From assembly GCA_947488755.1 (NCBI GenBank), contig CANLAD010000001.1, positions 3,109,501-3,173,500 on the forward strand: a stretch of 64,000 nucleotides of DNA, written 5' to 3'. A program made the position numbers and the translations under genes. This stretch comes from an uncultured Erythrobacter sp. (lineage in GTDB: Bacteria; Pseudomonadota; Alphaproteobacteria; Sphingomonadales; Sphingomonadaceae). Below are positions 37,498 through 47,080 of the stretch, one piece after another. The first letter of the stretch is position 1; every line of letters begins with the position of its first letter. The notes below the pieces were generated by a model. The model ran no database searches, was not told the DNA's origin, and saw nothing but the letters and a program-made list of their open reading frames with translations.

Positions 37498-39618
37498 TCA
37501 GGCGAAATTGGCGTGGGCAATGGCCATCGTGAACATCTGCGCATTGATACGGATCGAGGATGGGAACACGCTCGCATCGGCGACGTAAAGATTGCCGGTT
37601 CCGTGTACTTTGAGATCGGCACCGACCACGGATCGACGCGGGTTTGATCCCATCACATTGCCACCTTGCGGATGCGACGTGCTGACGATGAAATCGTGCG
37701 ATTCCTTAAGATGGCGCTCGACCAGCGCCTCGATATCGTCACCGGGCCGGACGGTGACGTTGTCCGACGTCGGAAGGTATACCTCCACCGCTCCCGCAGC
37801 GAAGTGCATCTTCACCACGTCGATGACATAGCCGCGCAATTGCTCGCGATGCTTGCGCTTCAGCTTCACTCTGAAACGACCGCGCTTCACTTCACCGATA
37901 TCGCTGACCGGCATGAGAATGCCAAGACAGACGAGGTTCGAATAGGACTGCATCCGCTCGACAAATTCCTGAAACCATCCGCCGACCGATGCGGCGAACG
38001 TCCCCGGAGGATGAAACCAGCTTTCGATCAGATGATCGCCGCGATCGACGTAGGTGCTCATTTGCACCCCATCCCAGCTGTTCACCGGGTGGGGCATCTT
38101 GGCGATCACGGGACAGGCGAGATTGCACGAAATCTGCTCGCCAATATCCGCAAAATCAAAGCGTTCCATCAGCGCTGAGGAAGCGCCCGTGCCAGCGGCG
38201 ATAATTGCACCCTTCGCGGGGCGGATGCGTACGTGACGTCCGTTTTGCCTCGCCTCGACGGATTTTACGGGCTTGTTGTGCAGGTTCCAGCCGATGTTGA
38301 TCCGGAACGCTGCGGTGTTTTCCGCAATCCTGGTGCCACCTGCCTGCGCGTCTTTGAGCAGGGTCTGAACCACCGAGTTCTTGCGGTCATAGGGGCATCC
38401 GGAATTGCAATAACCGCAGCCCCAGCATGTCCGCCCGTTGCTGCCGTAATTCTTCTCGAACAGCCTCGCGGTGACGCCCGCATCATCGGGTCTTCCATGC
38501 CCGGCGGCGACAAAGGCATTCCACGCATTCTTGAGATGCGCGCCGTTCGGTCCAGCCTGCTCGTCGGTGATGGGAGCGATTTCGAGGCGCGTCCATAGAT
38601 GATCGAAGGCCGCGCTCAACTTGCCACCCGCGTTCACATCCACACCGAATTCGTCGCGCCAGTGCTGGATTACGTCCTGTGTGCGCGGGTGCGGGTCGGC
38701 GATATCGGGGCGAAAGCAGATGCCGTTATTGACCAACGACGATCCGCCAACGCACTCGGCCTGGAGGATGGCGATCTCGCGATTACTCGACGTCATCAGC
38801 CCGCCGCCCACATACATTCCGGAATATTGCTCGGCATCTTGGTGGCGAATTTCGCCGGTGGACCAGTAATCGCCTTTCTCGATCACGATTACGTTCTCGC
38901 CCTTGGCGGTGAGAGCCGCCGCTGCAGCCGCTCCTCCCGCGCCAGAGCCGATTACCAGCCAGTCGCAATCCTCATCACCGTTCAGTTCGACCGGTGTCAG
39001 ATCATCGACGGTAGAAAAAGCGGGTGCGCCCGGGCGAGATGGCGCGGGAACGAAGCCGATGGAGCCCCAGCTCGCAGGCTGCTGATAATAGGCGCAGTAA
39101 AAGATGGTCCGCAGTCGGCCGAGCGAGCGAATGATATCGAAGTCGGCCTCTGCAATTTTGTCGGTAAGCCGCTGCTGGCGCTCCGCGACGGAAAGATCGG
39201 TAAAGCTGCGCCGGAGCCACAATTCCAGCAGCACCAGGCCGCGCTTCGCATCGAGCCTTGTGCTGTCCGGAAGGATGGCGATCCAGCGCATGGCGTTTTC
39301 GATGATTTCGTCGATGGTCCCCTGCGGCGGCGGTCCGCCAAACAGCGCCTCGACATAGGCGTGCTCGAACGATGCGCGGCGGCGAGCGACAACCTCGATG
39401 AGCCCGTCGTCGACCTGAACCGTGTTGGCTTCGCGGCGATTGACGGCTTCGCCTTCCAGAGCCATCGCCGCGCCATCGGCGACGATGTAGTCCGCTTTCT
39501 CGCCGTCAGGCCCGGCTTCGACGCGCAAGACCGGGTGACCGGCGGATGTCTTGCCCAGCGCTCTCACGCTGCCGGGCTTGAGCGCATTTATTACCGACAA
39601 TGACAGATCAGGCATCAT
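37498..39618 (-). CDS. GMC-family FAD oxidoreductase with N-terminal extension
   Basis: 'CDWLVIGSGAGGAAAAAALTAKGENVIVIEKG', 'GGGLMTSSNREIAILQAECVGGSSLVNNGICFRP', Cys-rich 'CWGCGYCNSGCPYDRKNSVVQTLL', 'TSHPQGGNVMGSNPRRSVVGADLKVHGTGNLYVADASVFPSSIRINAQ'. Confidence 0.9.
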   Translation of the reverse strand: MMPDLSLSVINALKPGSVRALGKTSAGHPVLRVEAGPDGEKADYIVADGAAMALEGEAVNRREANTVQVDDGLIEVVARRRASFEHAYVEALFGGPPPQGTIDEIIENAMRWIAILPDSTRLDAKRGLVLLELWLRRSFTDLSVAERQQRLTDKIAEADFDIIRSLGRLRTIFYCAYYQQPASWGSIGFVPAPSRPGAPAFSTVDDLTPVELNGDEDCDWLVIGSGAGGAAAAAALTAKGENVIVIEKGDYWSTGEIRHQDAEQYSGMYVGGGLMTSSNREIAILQAECVGGSSLVNNGICFRPDIADPHPRTQDVIQHWRDEFGVDVNAGGKLSAAFDHLWTRLEIAPITDEQAGPNGAHLKNAWNAFVAAGHGRPDDAGVTARLFEKNYGSNGRTCWGCGYCNSGCPYDRKNSVVQTLLKDAQAGGTRIAENTAAFRINIGWNLHNKPVKSVEARQNGRHVRIRPAKGAIIAAGTGASSALMERFDFADIGEQISCNLACPVIAKMPHPVNSWDGVQMSTYVDRGDHLIESWFHPPGTFAASVGGWFQEFVERMQSYSNLVCLGILMPVSDIGEVKRGRFRVKLKRKHREQLRGYVIDVVKMHFAAGAVEVYLPTSDNVTVRPGDDIEALVERHLKESHDFIVSTSHPQGGNVMGSNPRRSVVGADLKVHGTGNLYVADASVFPSSIRINAQMFTMAIAHANFA

Positions 39619-39724
39619 TCACCTCCCACCCAATGAATGCTGGTCAGGATGCCCTATTTTTGAGTATTACAAAACGTCAATTTGCGCGAATCCTTGTAAA
39701 GACGCGTCAATTATTGGCCTGCTG

Positions 39725-40489
39725 CTATAACATGCCGCCCCGAGTGAAGTCCCAGCCCTCCTCGGCCAGTCCTTCGCACAGATTATCGAAGCAGCGTTGC
39801 AGGGCGTCGCGGTCGGTTGAGCGGATCACGAAATTCGATCCGACCTTGCCATCGCGGAAAAAGGGATAGGATCCGATCTGGCAATTCTCATGCGCCTGTT
39901 CGACCTCGCGTAGCAGCCTTGCCACTTCGCTTTCAGGAATGAAGCCTCCGACGGTTTCCGAGATCAGGGGTGCGCCGCCCTCCAACTTGCCGGTCAGCGC
40001 GTCGAGCATTCCCGCGGTGATATGGGGGACGCCCGCCATCAGGATAACGTTGCCGCGGCGGATGCCCGGCGCGCCGGACATGCGATTGGGTATGAGGTCG
40101 GCACCTTCAGGCACGCGGGCCATTCTCAGGCGACCTTCGTTAAGCCCACCCTTGTCGGCATAGTATCGTTCTAGCAGCGCGCGCGCTTCGGGATGGATGA
40201 CCACGGGCACGCCAAGTGCCTCGGCAACTGCATCGACGGTGATGTCATCGTGGGTCGGGCCGATTCCGCCTGTGGTGAACAGGTAATCGTTGGCGGCGCG
40301 AAGCTGGTTCACCGCCTCTATGATGCGGTCCTGGATGTCCGGCACAACGCGCACTTCGGCGAGACGGATGCCCTGCACCTGCAGCCAGCTTGCGACCTGC
40401 GCGATGTTCTTGTCGTGGGTACGACCGGAGAGGATCTCGTCACCGATGATGACGAGCCCGGCGGTCCAGATCTTGTCGGGAGAACTCAT
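39725..40489 (-). CDS. CinA-like N-terminal/MoaB-MogA-type molybdopterin-binding domain protein
   Basis: 'AGLVIIGDEILSGRTHDKNIAQVASWLQVQGIRLAEVRVVPD', 'YLFTTGGIGPTHDDITVDAVAEALG'. Confidence 0.9.
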   Translation of the reverse strand: MSSPDKIWTAGLVIIGDEILSGRTHDKNIAQVASWLQVQGIRLAEVRVVPDIQDRIIEAVNQLRAANDYLFTTGGIGPTHDDITVDAVAEALGVPVVIHPEARALLERYYADKGGLNEGRLRMARVPEGADLIPNRMSGAPGIRRGNVILMAGVPHITAGMLDALTGKLEGGAPLISETVGGFIPESEVARLLREVEQAHENCQIGSYPFFRDGKVGSNFVIRSTDRDALQRCFDNLCEGLAEEGWDFTRGGML

Positions 40490-40543
40490 GTCACGCCATC
40501 TAGGCGAGCGGCGCGGGCATGACCAGTCGCGATCCTCGCCCGA

Positions 40544-42052
40544 TTACTCCGCCGCTTCGAGCTGGTCCTGCGTGTTGCTTGCCCCGGCGTCGGCGCGGCG
40601 GAACGTCAGAATGCCATCATCGACCGGATCGTCCTGCATCCGCTTGCGGTCGATCAGATATTCCTGATTCAGGCGCCAGGGGTATTCGACCGAGTTTCTC
40701 GGCATGATGTGCTTGCCGCGCTGAATGTAGCCGCTGGAGAAATCGAACACGTCGTCCTCCTCGATCGCCGCTTCTCCCTCGGGCGTCAGGATCGGCACCG
40801 CGATGTCGGTATCGGTTTCGCGCATCCGGTTCAGCACGCGGCACACAAAATCCGAATTGATATCCGCCCTCAGGGTCCAGCTCGCATTGAGATAGCCGAA
40901 CACGACCGCCAGGTTCGGCAGATTCGAGAACATGCAGCCCTTATAATAGAAGCGTTCGTGGAATTCGACCGGCGCGCCGTCCACGCTGATCGCGATCTTG
41001 CCAGCCACGGCAAGTTTCAGGCCGGTCGCGGTGATGACGATGTCGGCTTCGATGAACTCGCCCGATTTCAGCCGCACGCCGCCCTTTTCGAAGGCCGCGA
41101 TATGACCGGTCACGATGTCGGCGCGATCCGCCTTCATGGCATCGAACAGATCATTGTCCGGCACCAGACACAGGCGCTGTTCCCAAGGATTATAGGGCGG
41201 CGTGAAGCTGTCCTTGTCGTAATCGGAGCCGAGGGCATTCTCGATCCGCTTGTAGAGCGAATCCTTGACCTTGTCCGGCTTGTCGCGGGCCATCTTGAAC
41301 GAATAGTCCTGCATCCAGATATTCTTTGCGCGCGTCAGCTTGTAGGCGAGCTTTCCAGGCAAGATCTTCCGCAGCAGATTGGCAATCCGATCCTTCGCGG
41401 GTCGCGAGAACATCCAGGTCGGCGTGCGCTGGAGCATCGTGACCTTCGCGGCTTTCTCGGCCATTGAGGGGACGATCGTAACAGCCGTTGCGCCTGATCC
41501 GATGACCACCACTTTCTTGCCCTCGTAATCGAGATCTTCGGGCCAGAATTGCGGGTGGATCACCTGCCCCTCGAACTCGCCGAAATCGAAGCCGGGATCG
41601 TAGGGCTCGTCGTAATCGTAATAGCCCGAGCCGAGATACAGGAAATTCGCAGTCATCCGCGTGCGCGAGCCGTCTTCCAGCTCCATTTCGACATGCCAGC
41701 GCGCTTCGTCCTCGCGGAAATCGGCGGAGATGACCTTGTGACCAAAGCGGATATGCTTGCGGATCCCGCGCTCATCGACGATCCGGTCGAGATAATCGAG
41801 GATCGCGGGCGCATCGGCGATGCTCTTTTCGTGGGTCCAGGGCTCAAAGTCGAACCCGAGCGTGTGCATGTCGCTGTCCGACCTGATGCCGGGATAGCGG
41901 AACAGATCCCAAGTGCCGCCCAGATTGTCCCGCCGCTCAACGATGGCGTAGGAATGCGACGGGGCCTTCATCTGCATATGCGCCGCCATGCCGATGCCGG
42001 ATATCCCGGCACCCACGATCAGAACGTCGACGTCGGGTGGGCTCGCTAGCAT
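40544..42052 (-). CDS. Flavin-containing monooxygenase (Baeyer-Villiger-like)
   Basis: 'VDVLIVGAGISGIGMAAHMQ', 'GGTWDLFRYPGIRSDSDMHTLGFDFEPW', 'KKVVVIGSGATAVTIVPSMAEKAAKVTMLQRTPTWMFSRPA'. Confidence 0.93.
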   Translation of the reverse strand: MLASPPDVDVLIVGAGISGIGMAAHMQMKAPSHSYAIVERRDNLGGTWDLFRYPGIRSDSDMHTLGFDFEPWTHEKSIADAPAILDYLDRIVDERGIRKHIRFGHKVISADFREDEARWHVEMELEDGSRTRMTANFLYLGSGYYDYDEPYDPGFDFGEFEGQVIHPQFWPEDLDYEGKKVVVIGSGATAVTIVPSMAEKAAKVTMLQRTPTWMFSRPAKDRIANLLRKILPGKLAYKLTRAKNIWMQDYSFKMARDKPDKVKDSLYKRIENALGSDYDKDSFTPPYNPWEQRLCLVPDNDLFDAMKADRADIVTGHIAAFEKGGVRLKSGEFIEADIVITATGLKLAVAGKIAISVDGAPVEFHERFYYKGCMFSNLPNLAVVFGYLNASWTLRADINSDFVCRVLNRMRETDTDIAVPILTPEGEAAIEEDDVFDFSSGYIQRGKHIMPRNSVEYPWRLNQEYLIDRKRMQDDPVDDGILTFRRADAGASNTQDQLEAAE

Positions 42053-42166
42053 AGGTCTCTCTTCCTCTCTTCCGGCGCAATAGAACCACAGGGCGGCACG
42101 AAAAGCGAGTCACGATGGCAAATTGCAACTGACTTCATCCGCGGCAGTGTCTAGGGCGCGTGACCC

Positions 42167-44200
42167 ATGATAACCCGCATTCGCTCCATCGCATCGCTTC
42201 CGGCCATAGCCGCTGTTCTCCTCGCAACACCGGTCAGCGCGCAGGATGGCGAGCCGGAAGGCGGCGACGAGGCCGAGATCGTCGTCACCGGTGAAGGGCT
42301 TGAGCCTGCGCTTTCCAACATCGTCTATTCGACCACGGTGCTGGACCGCGACCTGATCGTCTCGAGCGGTTCGGGCCGGATAGAAGATGTGCTCTCCAAC
42401 ATTGCGGGCTTCCAGCAATTCCGACGCTCCGACAGCCGCTCATCCAACCCGAGCGCGCAAGGCGTCACGCTGCGCGCGTTGGGCGGCAATGCGACCAGCC
42501 GCGCGCTGGTGCTGCTAGATGGCGTGCCGATCGCCGATCCGTTCTTCGGCTATATCCCTTTCACGGCAATCACGCCCGAAACGCTCTCGCGCATCCGGGT
42601 CACACGCGGGGGCGGCTCGGGACCGTTCGGCGCGGGCGCATTGGCGGGAACGATAGAGCTCGAAAGCGCAGATGCGGCAACGCTCGGCCCGGCGCAGGCG
42701 AGCCTGCTTGCCAATGATCGCGGCGGGACCGAAGCGAGCGCTGCGCTGGCGCAAGAGCTGGGCGCCGGGTTCGGGATCGTCAGCGGGCGGTGGGATCGCG
42801 GCCCGGGCTTCTTTACGACGCCCGATGATCAGCGTGTGCCCGCCAGCGCCAAGTCGGAGTTCGATAGCTGGCAGATCGGCATTCGCGCGGTCGCTCCGCT
42901 CTCGAACGAAATTGAATTGCAGGCAAGCGGCCGGGTGTTCGACGATCAGCGCACGCTGCGCTTCGACGGCGCGAATTCGACCAGCGAAGGGCAGGATGCG
43001 AGCCTGCGGATCGTGGGGCGCGGCGCATGGGCGTTCGATGCCCTCGGCTACGTCCAGGCGCGCAATTTTTCGAATGTCGTAATCAGCTCCACGCGCTTCA
43101 CCCGGGTTCTCGACCAGCGCAACACGCCCTCTACCGGGCTGGGCGGCAAGATCGAGCTGCGTCCGCCGGTGGCCGAAGGGCATGAGTTGCGCATCGGCGC
43201 GGACTATCGCCATGCGGACGGTGAATTGCAGGAAGAGGCTTTTAGCGCCTTCACCGGCGCGTTGCGTGAGCGCCGCAGAGCAGGAGGCAGCAACAGCAAT
43301 CTCGGCCTGTTTGTCGAGGATGACTGGCAGATCGGGCCGTTGCTTCTAACCGGCGGACTACGCGCCGATCGCACCCGCATCGCCGACGGGTTCTTCCGCG
43401 CAGTGGACGCAAGCGGCGAGGTGGTGAGCGAAACGATCGCGGATGATCGGTCCGATTGGGCGTTGAGCTACCGCGCGGGCGCGTCCTTCTATGCCACCCG
43501 GCGGCTCGACCTGCGCGCCGCGCTTTATTCAGGATTGCGCCTTCCCACGCTCAACGAGCTTTACCGACCTTTCGTGGTCTTCCCGATCGTGACGCAGGCC
43601 AACGCCGCGCTTGAAAACGAGCGGCTCGAAGGCTTCGAGATCGGGCTGAACTGGCAGCCGGTCAACGCACTGGTCGTCTCGCTCACCGCCTTCGACAACG
43701 AAGTCGAAAATGCCATCGCGAACGTGACGCTGAAAGAGAACCTGCGCCAGCGCCGCAATCTGCCCGCAATCGATGCGCGCGGGATCGAGGGGGCGATTGC
43801 TGGCCAGGTCGGCAAGATCAGCCTCGACGCATCGCTCGCTTATACCGATGCGGAGATCGTCGGGGAGGGGCCATCGCTGGCGCTCGATGGCAACCGCCCG
43901 CCGCAAACACCGGAATTCTCCGCCTCCGCAACGCTCGCCTGGGAGCCGTCGGAAGGATGGCGGCTGGCGTCTACGCTGCGTCATGTCGGCGCACAGTTCG
44001 AGGATGATCTGGAAACGGATGTACTGCCTGCTGCGACCACGCTCGACCTGTTTGCGCAGGTTCCGGTTGCTGAGGATTTCTCCATCGTCGCTCGCGCGGA
44101 GAATGTATTCGACGAGGAAATCGTTACGCGCAATGCGCGAGGCGCGATCGATCTGGGCGTTCCGCAAACCTTCTGGCTGGGCTTTCGCTACGGCATCTGA
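42167..44200 (+). CDS. TonB-dependent receptor (BtuB/vitamin-B12-receptor-like architecture)
   Basis: 'EIVVTGEG', plug 'VTLRALGGNATSRALVLLDGVPIADPFFGYIPFTAITPETLSRIRVTRGGGSGPFGAGALAGTIEL', C-terminal beta-barrel repeats. Confidence 0.88.
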   Translation: MITRIRSIASLPAIAAVLLATPVSAQDGEPEGGDEAEIVVTGEGLEPALSNIVYSTTVLDRDLIVSSGSGRIEDVLSNIAGFQQFRRSDSRSSNPSAQGVTLRALGGNATSRALVLLDGVPIADPFFGYIPFTAITPETLSRIRVTRGGGSGPFGAGALAGTIELESADAATLGPAQASLLANDRGGTEASAALAQELGAGFGIVSGRWDRGPGFFTTPDDQRVPASAKSEFDSWQIGIRAVAPLSNEIELQASGRVFDDQRTLRFDGANSTSEGQDASLRIVGRGAWAFDALGYVQARNFSNVVISSTRFTRVLDQRNTPSTGLGGKIELRPPVAEGHELRIGADYRHADGELQEEAFSAFTGALRERRRAGGSNSNLGLFVEDDWQIGPLLLTGGLRADRTRIADGFFRAVDASGEVVSETIADDRSDWALSYRAGASFYATRRLDLRAALYSGLRLPTLNELYRPFVVFPIVTQANAALENERLEGFEIGLNWQPVNALVVSLTAFDNEVENAIANVTLKENLRQRRNLPAIDARGIEGAIAGQVGKISLDASLAYTDAEIVGEGPSLALDGNRPPQTPEFSASATLAWEPSEGWRLASTLRHVGAQFEDDLETDVLPAATTLDLFAQVPVAEDFSIVARAENVFDEEIVTRNARGAIDLGVPQTFWLGFRYGI

Positions 44201-44412
44201 CCCCCATGGCTATCGTTCGCAGAAGCAACATTCTGGCAGCGTGAGCGACGTTTGCGCATCAATGGTGCGATGCAGCACAACATGTGGCATTTTTGCTACA
44301 ACAGCGGATTAACGTAACCCGCGCTCTTGTGGGCCGTCAAAGCCTTGATAGTCTCTCATCGACAAGCGAACCACACCGGCAAAAGTCGGGTGGCCCTGTG
44401 GAGAGGACATCT

Positions 44413-47004
44413 ATGACACGCAAGTTCGCAAGCTTCGCGGCCGGCCTCATGGCCTGCAGCGCATTCACAAGTCCGGCCATCGCCCAAACCGCGGAGGCGC
44501 TGGATGACGAGGGGCAGACAACGCTGTCACCGGATCCCGATGACAGTGTGATCATCGTGACCGCGACGAGGCGCGCGCAGGACGTTCAGGACATTCCCAT
44601 CGCCGTGACCGCGGTCAGCCCGCAGCAGCTTGAGAACCAGGGCGTCGACAACATTCAGGAAGTGACCTCGGTTGCGCCGAGTTTCACCTCCAGTCAGGCG
44701 CAGGTCGCCTCGGGCTCGGTCGTACTGCGCATTCGCGGGGTCGGAACGACCTCGAACAACATCGGCTTTGAAAGCGCAGTCGGCATTTTCATTGACGGCG
44801 CATACCAATCACGGCCCGGCGTGGCGTTGAACGAGTTCGTCGATATCGAGCGCGTCGAAGTTCTGCGCGGACCGCAAGGCACATTGTTCGGGCGCAACAC
44901 GTCGGCGGGCGCGCTTAACATCACCACACGTCGCCCCGACGTGACCGAATTTGCAGGCTTCGCCAATGCCTCTTACGGCAATTTCGACGAGATCAGCGTC
45001 CAGGGTGCGCTAAACGCACCGATTATCGAAGACACGCTCGCCGTGCGTCTTACGGGGGCTTATCGGGAGCGGGATGGTTTCATCACACTCGTGGATGGCG
45101 ATGGAACGCCTTTCGATGACAGCAACGATGTCGATCAGTATCTGATCCGCGGGCAGATCGGGTGGGATACCGATAGCGGCCTGCGCGGCCGCATCATTGC
45201 CGACTTCTCGAAGAACCAGTCGAGTTGTTGCAGCCCGATCGAACTGTATCAATCGCCGCTTGTGACCGGGGGTGCCTATGCCGCCGTCGGACTCGGGGCC
45301 ACCGGGGGCAATGGGCAATCGGTCGTATCGACCAACCCCTTCGGCCAGGCTGAGTTCAGGGAGGCTCTCGACAATCGGGAAGCTTCCGCAAATTTCGCGC
45401 CTGTCGCGGATATCGAGAATTACGGCATAACCGGCGAAGTTGAATTTCCGCTATCTGATAACGCCGATCTCATCTTCATCGGATCGTATCGCAAATTCGA
45501 TTCCTTCGAGTTCTACGATTCCGACTTCACTGCGCTCGATATCTTCAATGTCGATATCAACGCCGAGATCGAGACCTACACGGCGGAACTCCGCTTGCAG
45601 GGCGAGGCGTTTGACGGTTCTCTCAATTATGTGATCGGCGGGTTCTATTCCGACGAGCAGATCGACCAGTCGGTCGGGTTTGAGCTGGGTTCGGAATATG
45701 ACCAGAATGTCGGCGCCATCTTCGGCGGCTTGGCGGGGCCGACGCCATTGCAGACCTTTACCAGCATTCTCGATCCAGATGGAGTGGGTGTGGATCCCGA
45801 CGGGACACGCTCGGTCAACCGCTTCCAGCAAAGCGCGCAAAGCTATTCGATCTTCACCAACAACACGCTGGAAATCGTCGACGGGCTCGAATTCACGGTC
45901 GGCGCGCGCTATTCCTGGGAGGAAAAAGAGGGCGGCTTCACGCAAACGTCGAACAACAACGAGGTTTGCCCGGCGATCCTCCAGGCTATTGGCGGAGGCG
46001 TCGTCCCGGCGGCCCTTTCTGATGGGCTGTTCGCGCTTGGCTGCTTCGGTTTTACCGCTCCGGCCGATCTGCCAGAGGCCGCAGCCCTGCCGCTGGTGCG
46101 CACGTTCCAGGACGAGTTCAGCGACGAAGAGCTGATCTACACGGTGAACCTCGGTTATTCGTTTGCCGCTCCGGTCAACGTCTATGCAAGCTTCACGCAT
46201 GGCTACAAGGCGGGCGGTCTCAACCTCGACACCACGGCTGCGGTCGGCGGGGCCGATCCGACGTTCCTGTCCGAAGAAGTCGATGCCTACGAAATCGGTC
46301 TGAAGAGCCGCTTCCTCGACAATGCGGTCACTTTCAACGTCGCCGCGTTCTACGAAGAGTTCTCCAACTTTCAGGTTCTCGAGTTCACCGGAACCGCGTT
46401 CCAGACGTTCAACGTGCCAAAGGCGGAATCGCGCGGGGTCGAGATCGAAAGCATCATTCGCCCCAACAGCGAGCTGACTTTCAACGCATCGACGACGATC
46501 CTCGAGGCGAGCTATCCGGACGACTGCGCGGGCGATCAAACGAGCGTGCAGGTCGCATCGCTGTGCGGCTTCGATCTGACCAATGCGCCGCAGGTCATCG
46601 CCATTTTCGGCGGCATGTGGGAAAAGCCGATCAACGCGTCGACCGAATTCTTCCTCGCCGGGCAAATCCGGCTGGAAGGCGATCAGCGCACCTCGACACA
46701 GGCGATCGTGCCGCCGAGCCAGGCTCAGATCGACGCAGCCGGAAGCTTGCAGGCGGCCATCGATGCGGCTCCGCTGATCATCGGCGATGTCCAGGACGGG
46801 CAGGAATTCATCAATCTGCGCGCTGGCCTGAGGTTCTTCGACGATCAGTTCGCGGTCGAGGGCTTCGTCAACAATCTCACCGACAACGTCGTGCGCGGCG
46901 TGACATTCAACACGACGCTGCGCGGCTCCGGAGCCGCCAATTCACGCTCGGCTTTCTCGCTTCAGCCGCGGACCTATGGCGTGACAGTGCGGGCCAAGTT
47001 CTAA
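44413..47004 (+). CDS. TonB-dependent receptor
   Basis: Signal peptide 'MTRKFASFAAGLMACSAFTSPAIAQ'; TonB box 'SVIIVTATRRAQDVQDIPIAVTAVS'; plug 'IERVEVLRGPQGTLFGRNTSAGALNITTRRP'; terminal 'YGVTVRAKF'. Confidence 0.96.
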   Translation: MTRKFASFAAGLMACSAFTSPAIAQTAEALDDEGQTTLSPDPDDSVIIVTATRRAQDVQDIPIAVTAVSPQQLENQGVDNIQEVTSVAPSFTSSQAQVASGSVVLRIRGVGTTSNNIGFESAVGIFIDGAYQSRPGVALNEFVDIERVEVLRGPQGTLFGRNTSAGALNITTRRPDVTEFAGFANASYGNFDEISVQGALNAPIIEDTLAVRLTGAYRERDGFITLVDGDGTPFDDSNDVDQYLIRGQIGWDTDSGLRGRIIADFSKNQSSCCSPIELYQSPLVTGGAYAAVGLGATGGNGQSVVSTNPFGQAEFREALDNREASANFAPVADIENYGITGEVEFPLSDNADLIFIGSYRKFDSFEFYDSDFTALDIFNVDINAEIETYTAELRLQGEAFDGSLNYVIGGFYSDEQIDQSVGFELGSEYDQNVGAIFGGLAGPTPLQTFTSILDPDGVGVDPDGTRSVNRFQQSAQSYSIFTNNTLEIVDGLEFTVGARYSWEEKEGGFTQTSNNNEVCPAILQAIGGGVVPAALSDGLFALGCFGFTAPADLPEAAALPLVRTFQDEFSDEELIYTVNLGYSFAAPVNVYASFTHGYKAGGLNLDTTAAVGGADPTFLSEEVDAYEIGLKSRFLDNAVTFNVAAFYEEFSNFQVLEFTGTAFQTFNVPKAESRGVEIESIIRPNSELTFNASTTILEASYPDDCAGDQTSVQVASLCGFDLTNAPQVIAIFGGMWEKPINASTEFFLAGQIRLEGDQRTSTQAIVPPSQAQIDAAGSLQAAIDAAPLIIGDVQDGQEFINLRAGLRFFDDQFAVEGFVNNLTDNVVRGVTFNTTLRGSGAANSRSAFSLQPRTYGVTVRAKF

Positions 47005-47021
47005 ACAGGGGTTCGTCACCG

Positions 47022-47060
47022 AAAAAGGGCGGCTCGGTTCGACCGAGCCGCCCTTTTTTT
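47022..47060. terminator. Bidirectional Rho-independent terminator between convergent TonB receptor and acyl-CoA dehydrogenase
   Basis: AAAAAGGGCGGCTCGGT-TCG-ACCGAGCCGCCCTTTTTTT. Confidence 0.92.
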
Positions 47061-47080
47061 GGCGCGCGGGGCGTGTCCCC

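Noticed and set aside
42053-42166. Possible cobalamin riboswitch before the BtuB-like receptor
   Set aside because: Only about 114 bp of intergenic space and no recognisable B12-box; too short for a typical cobalamin riboswitch.
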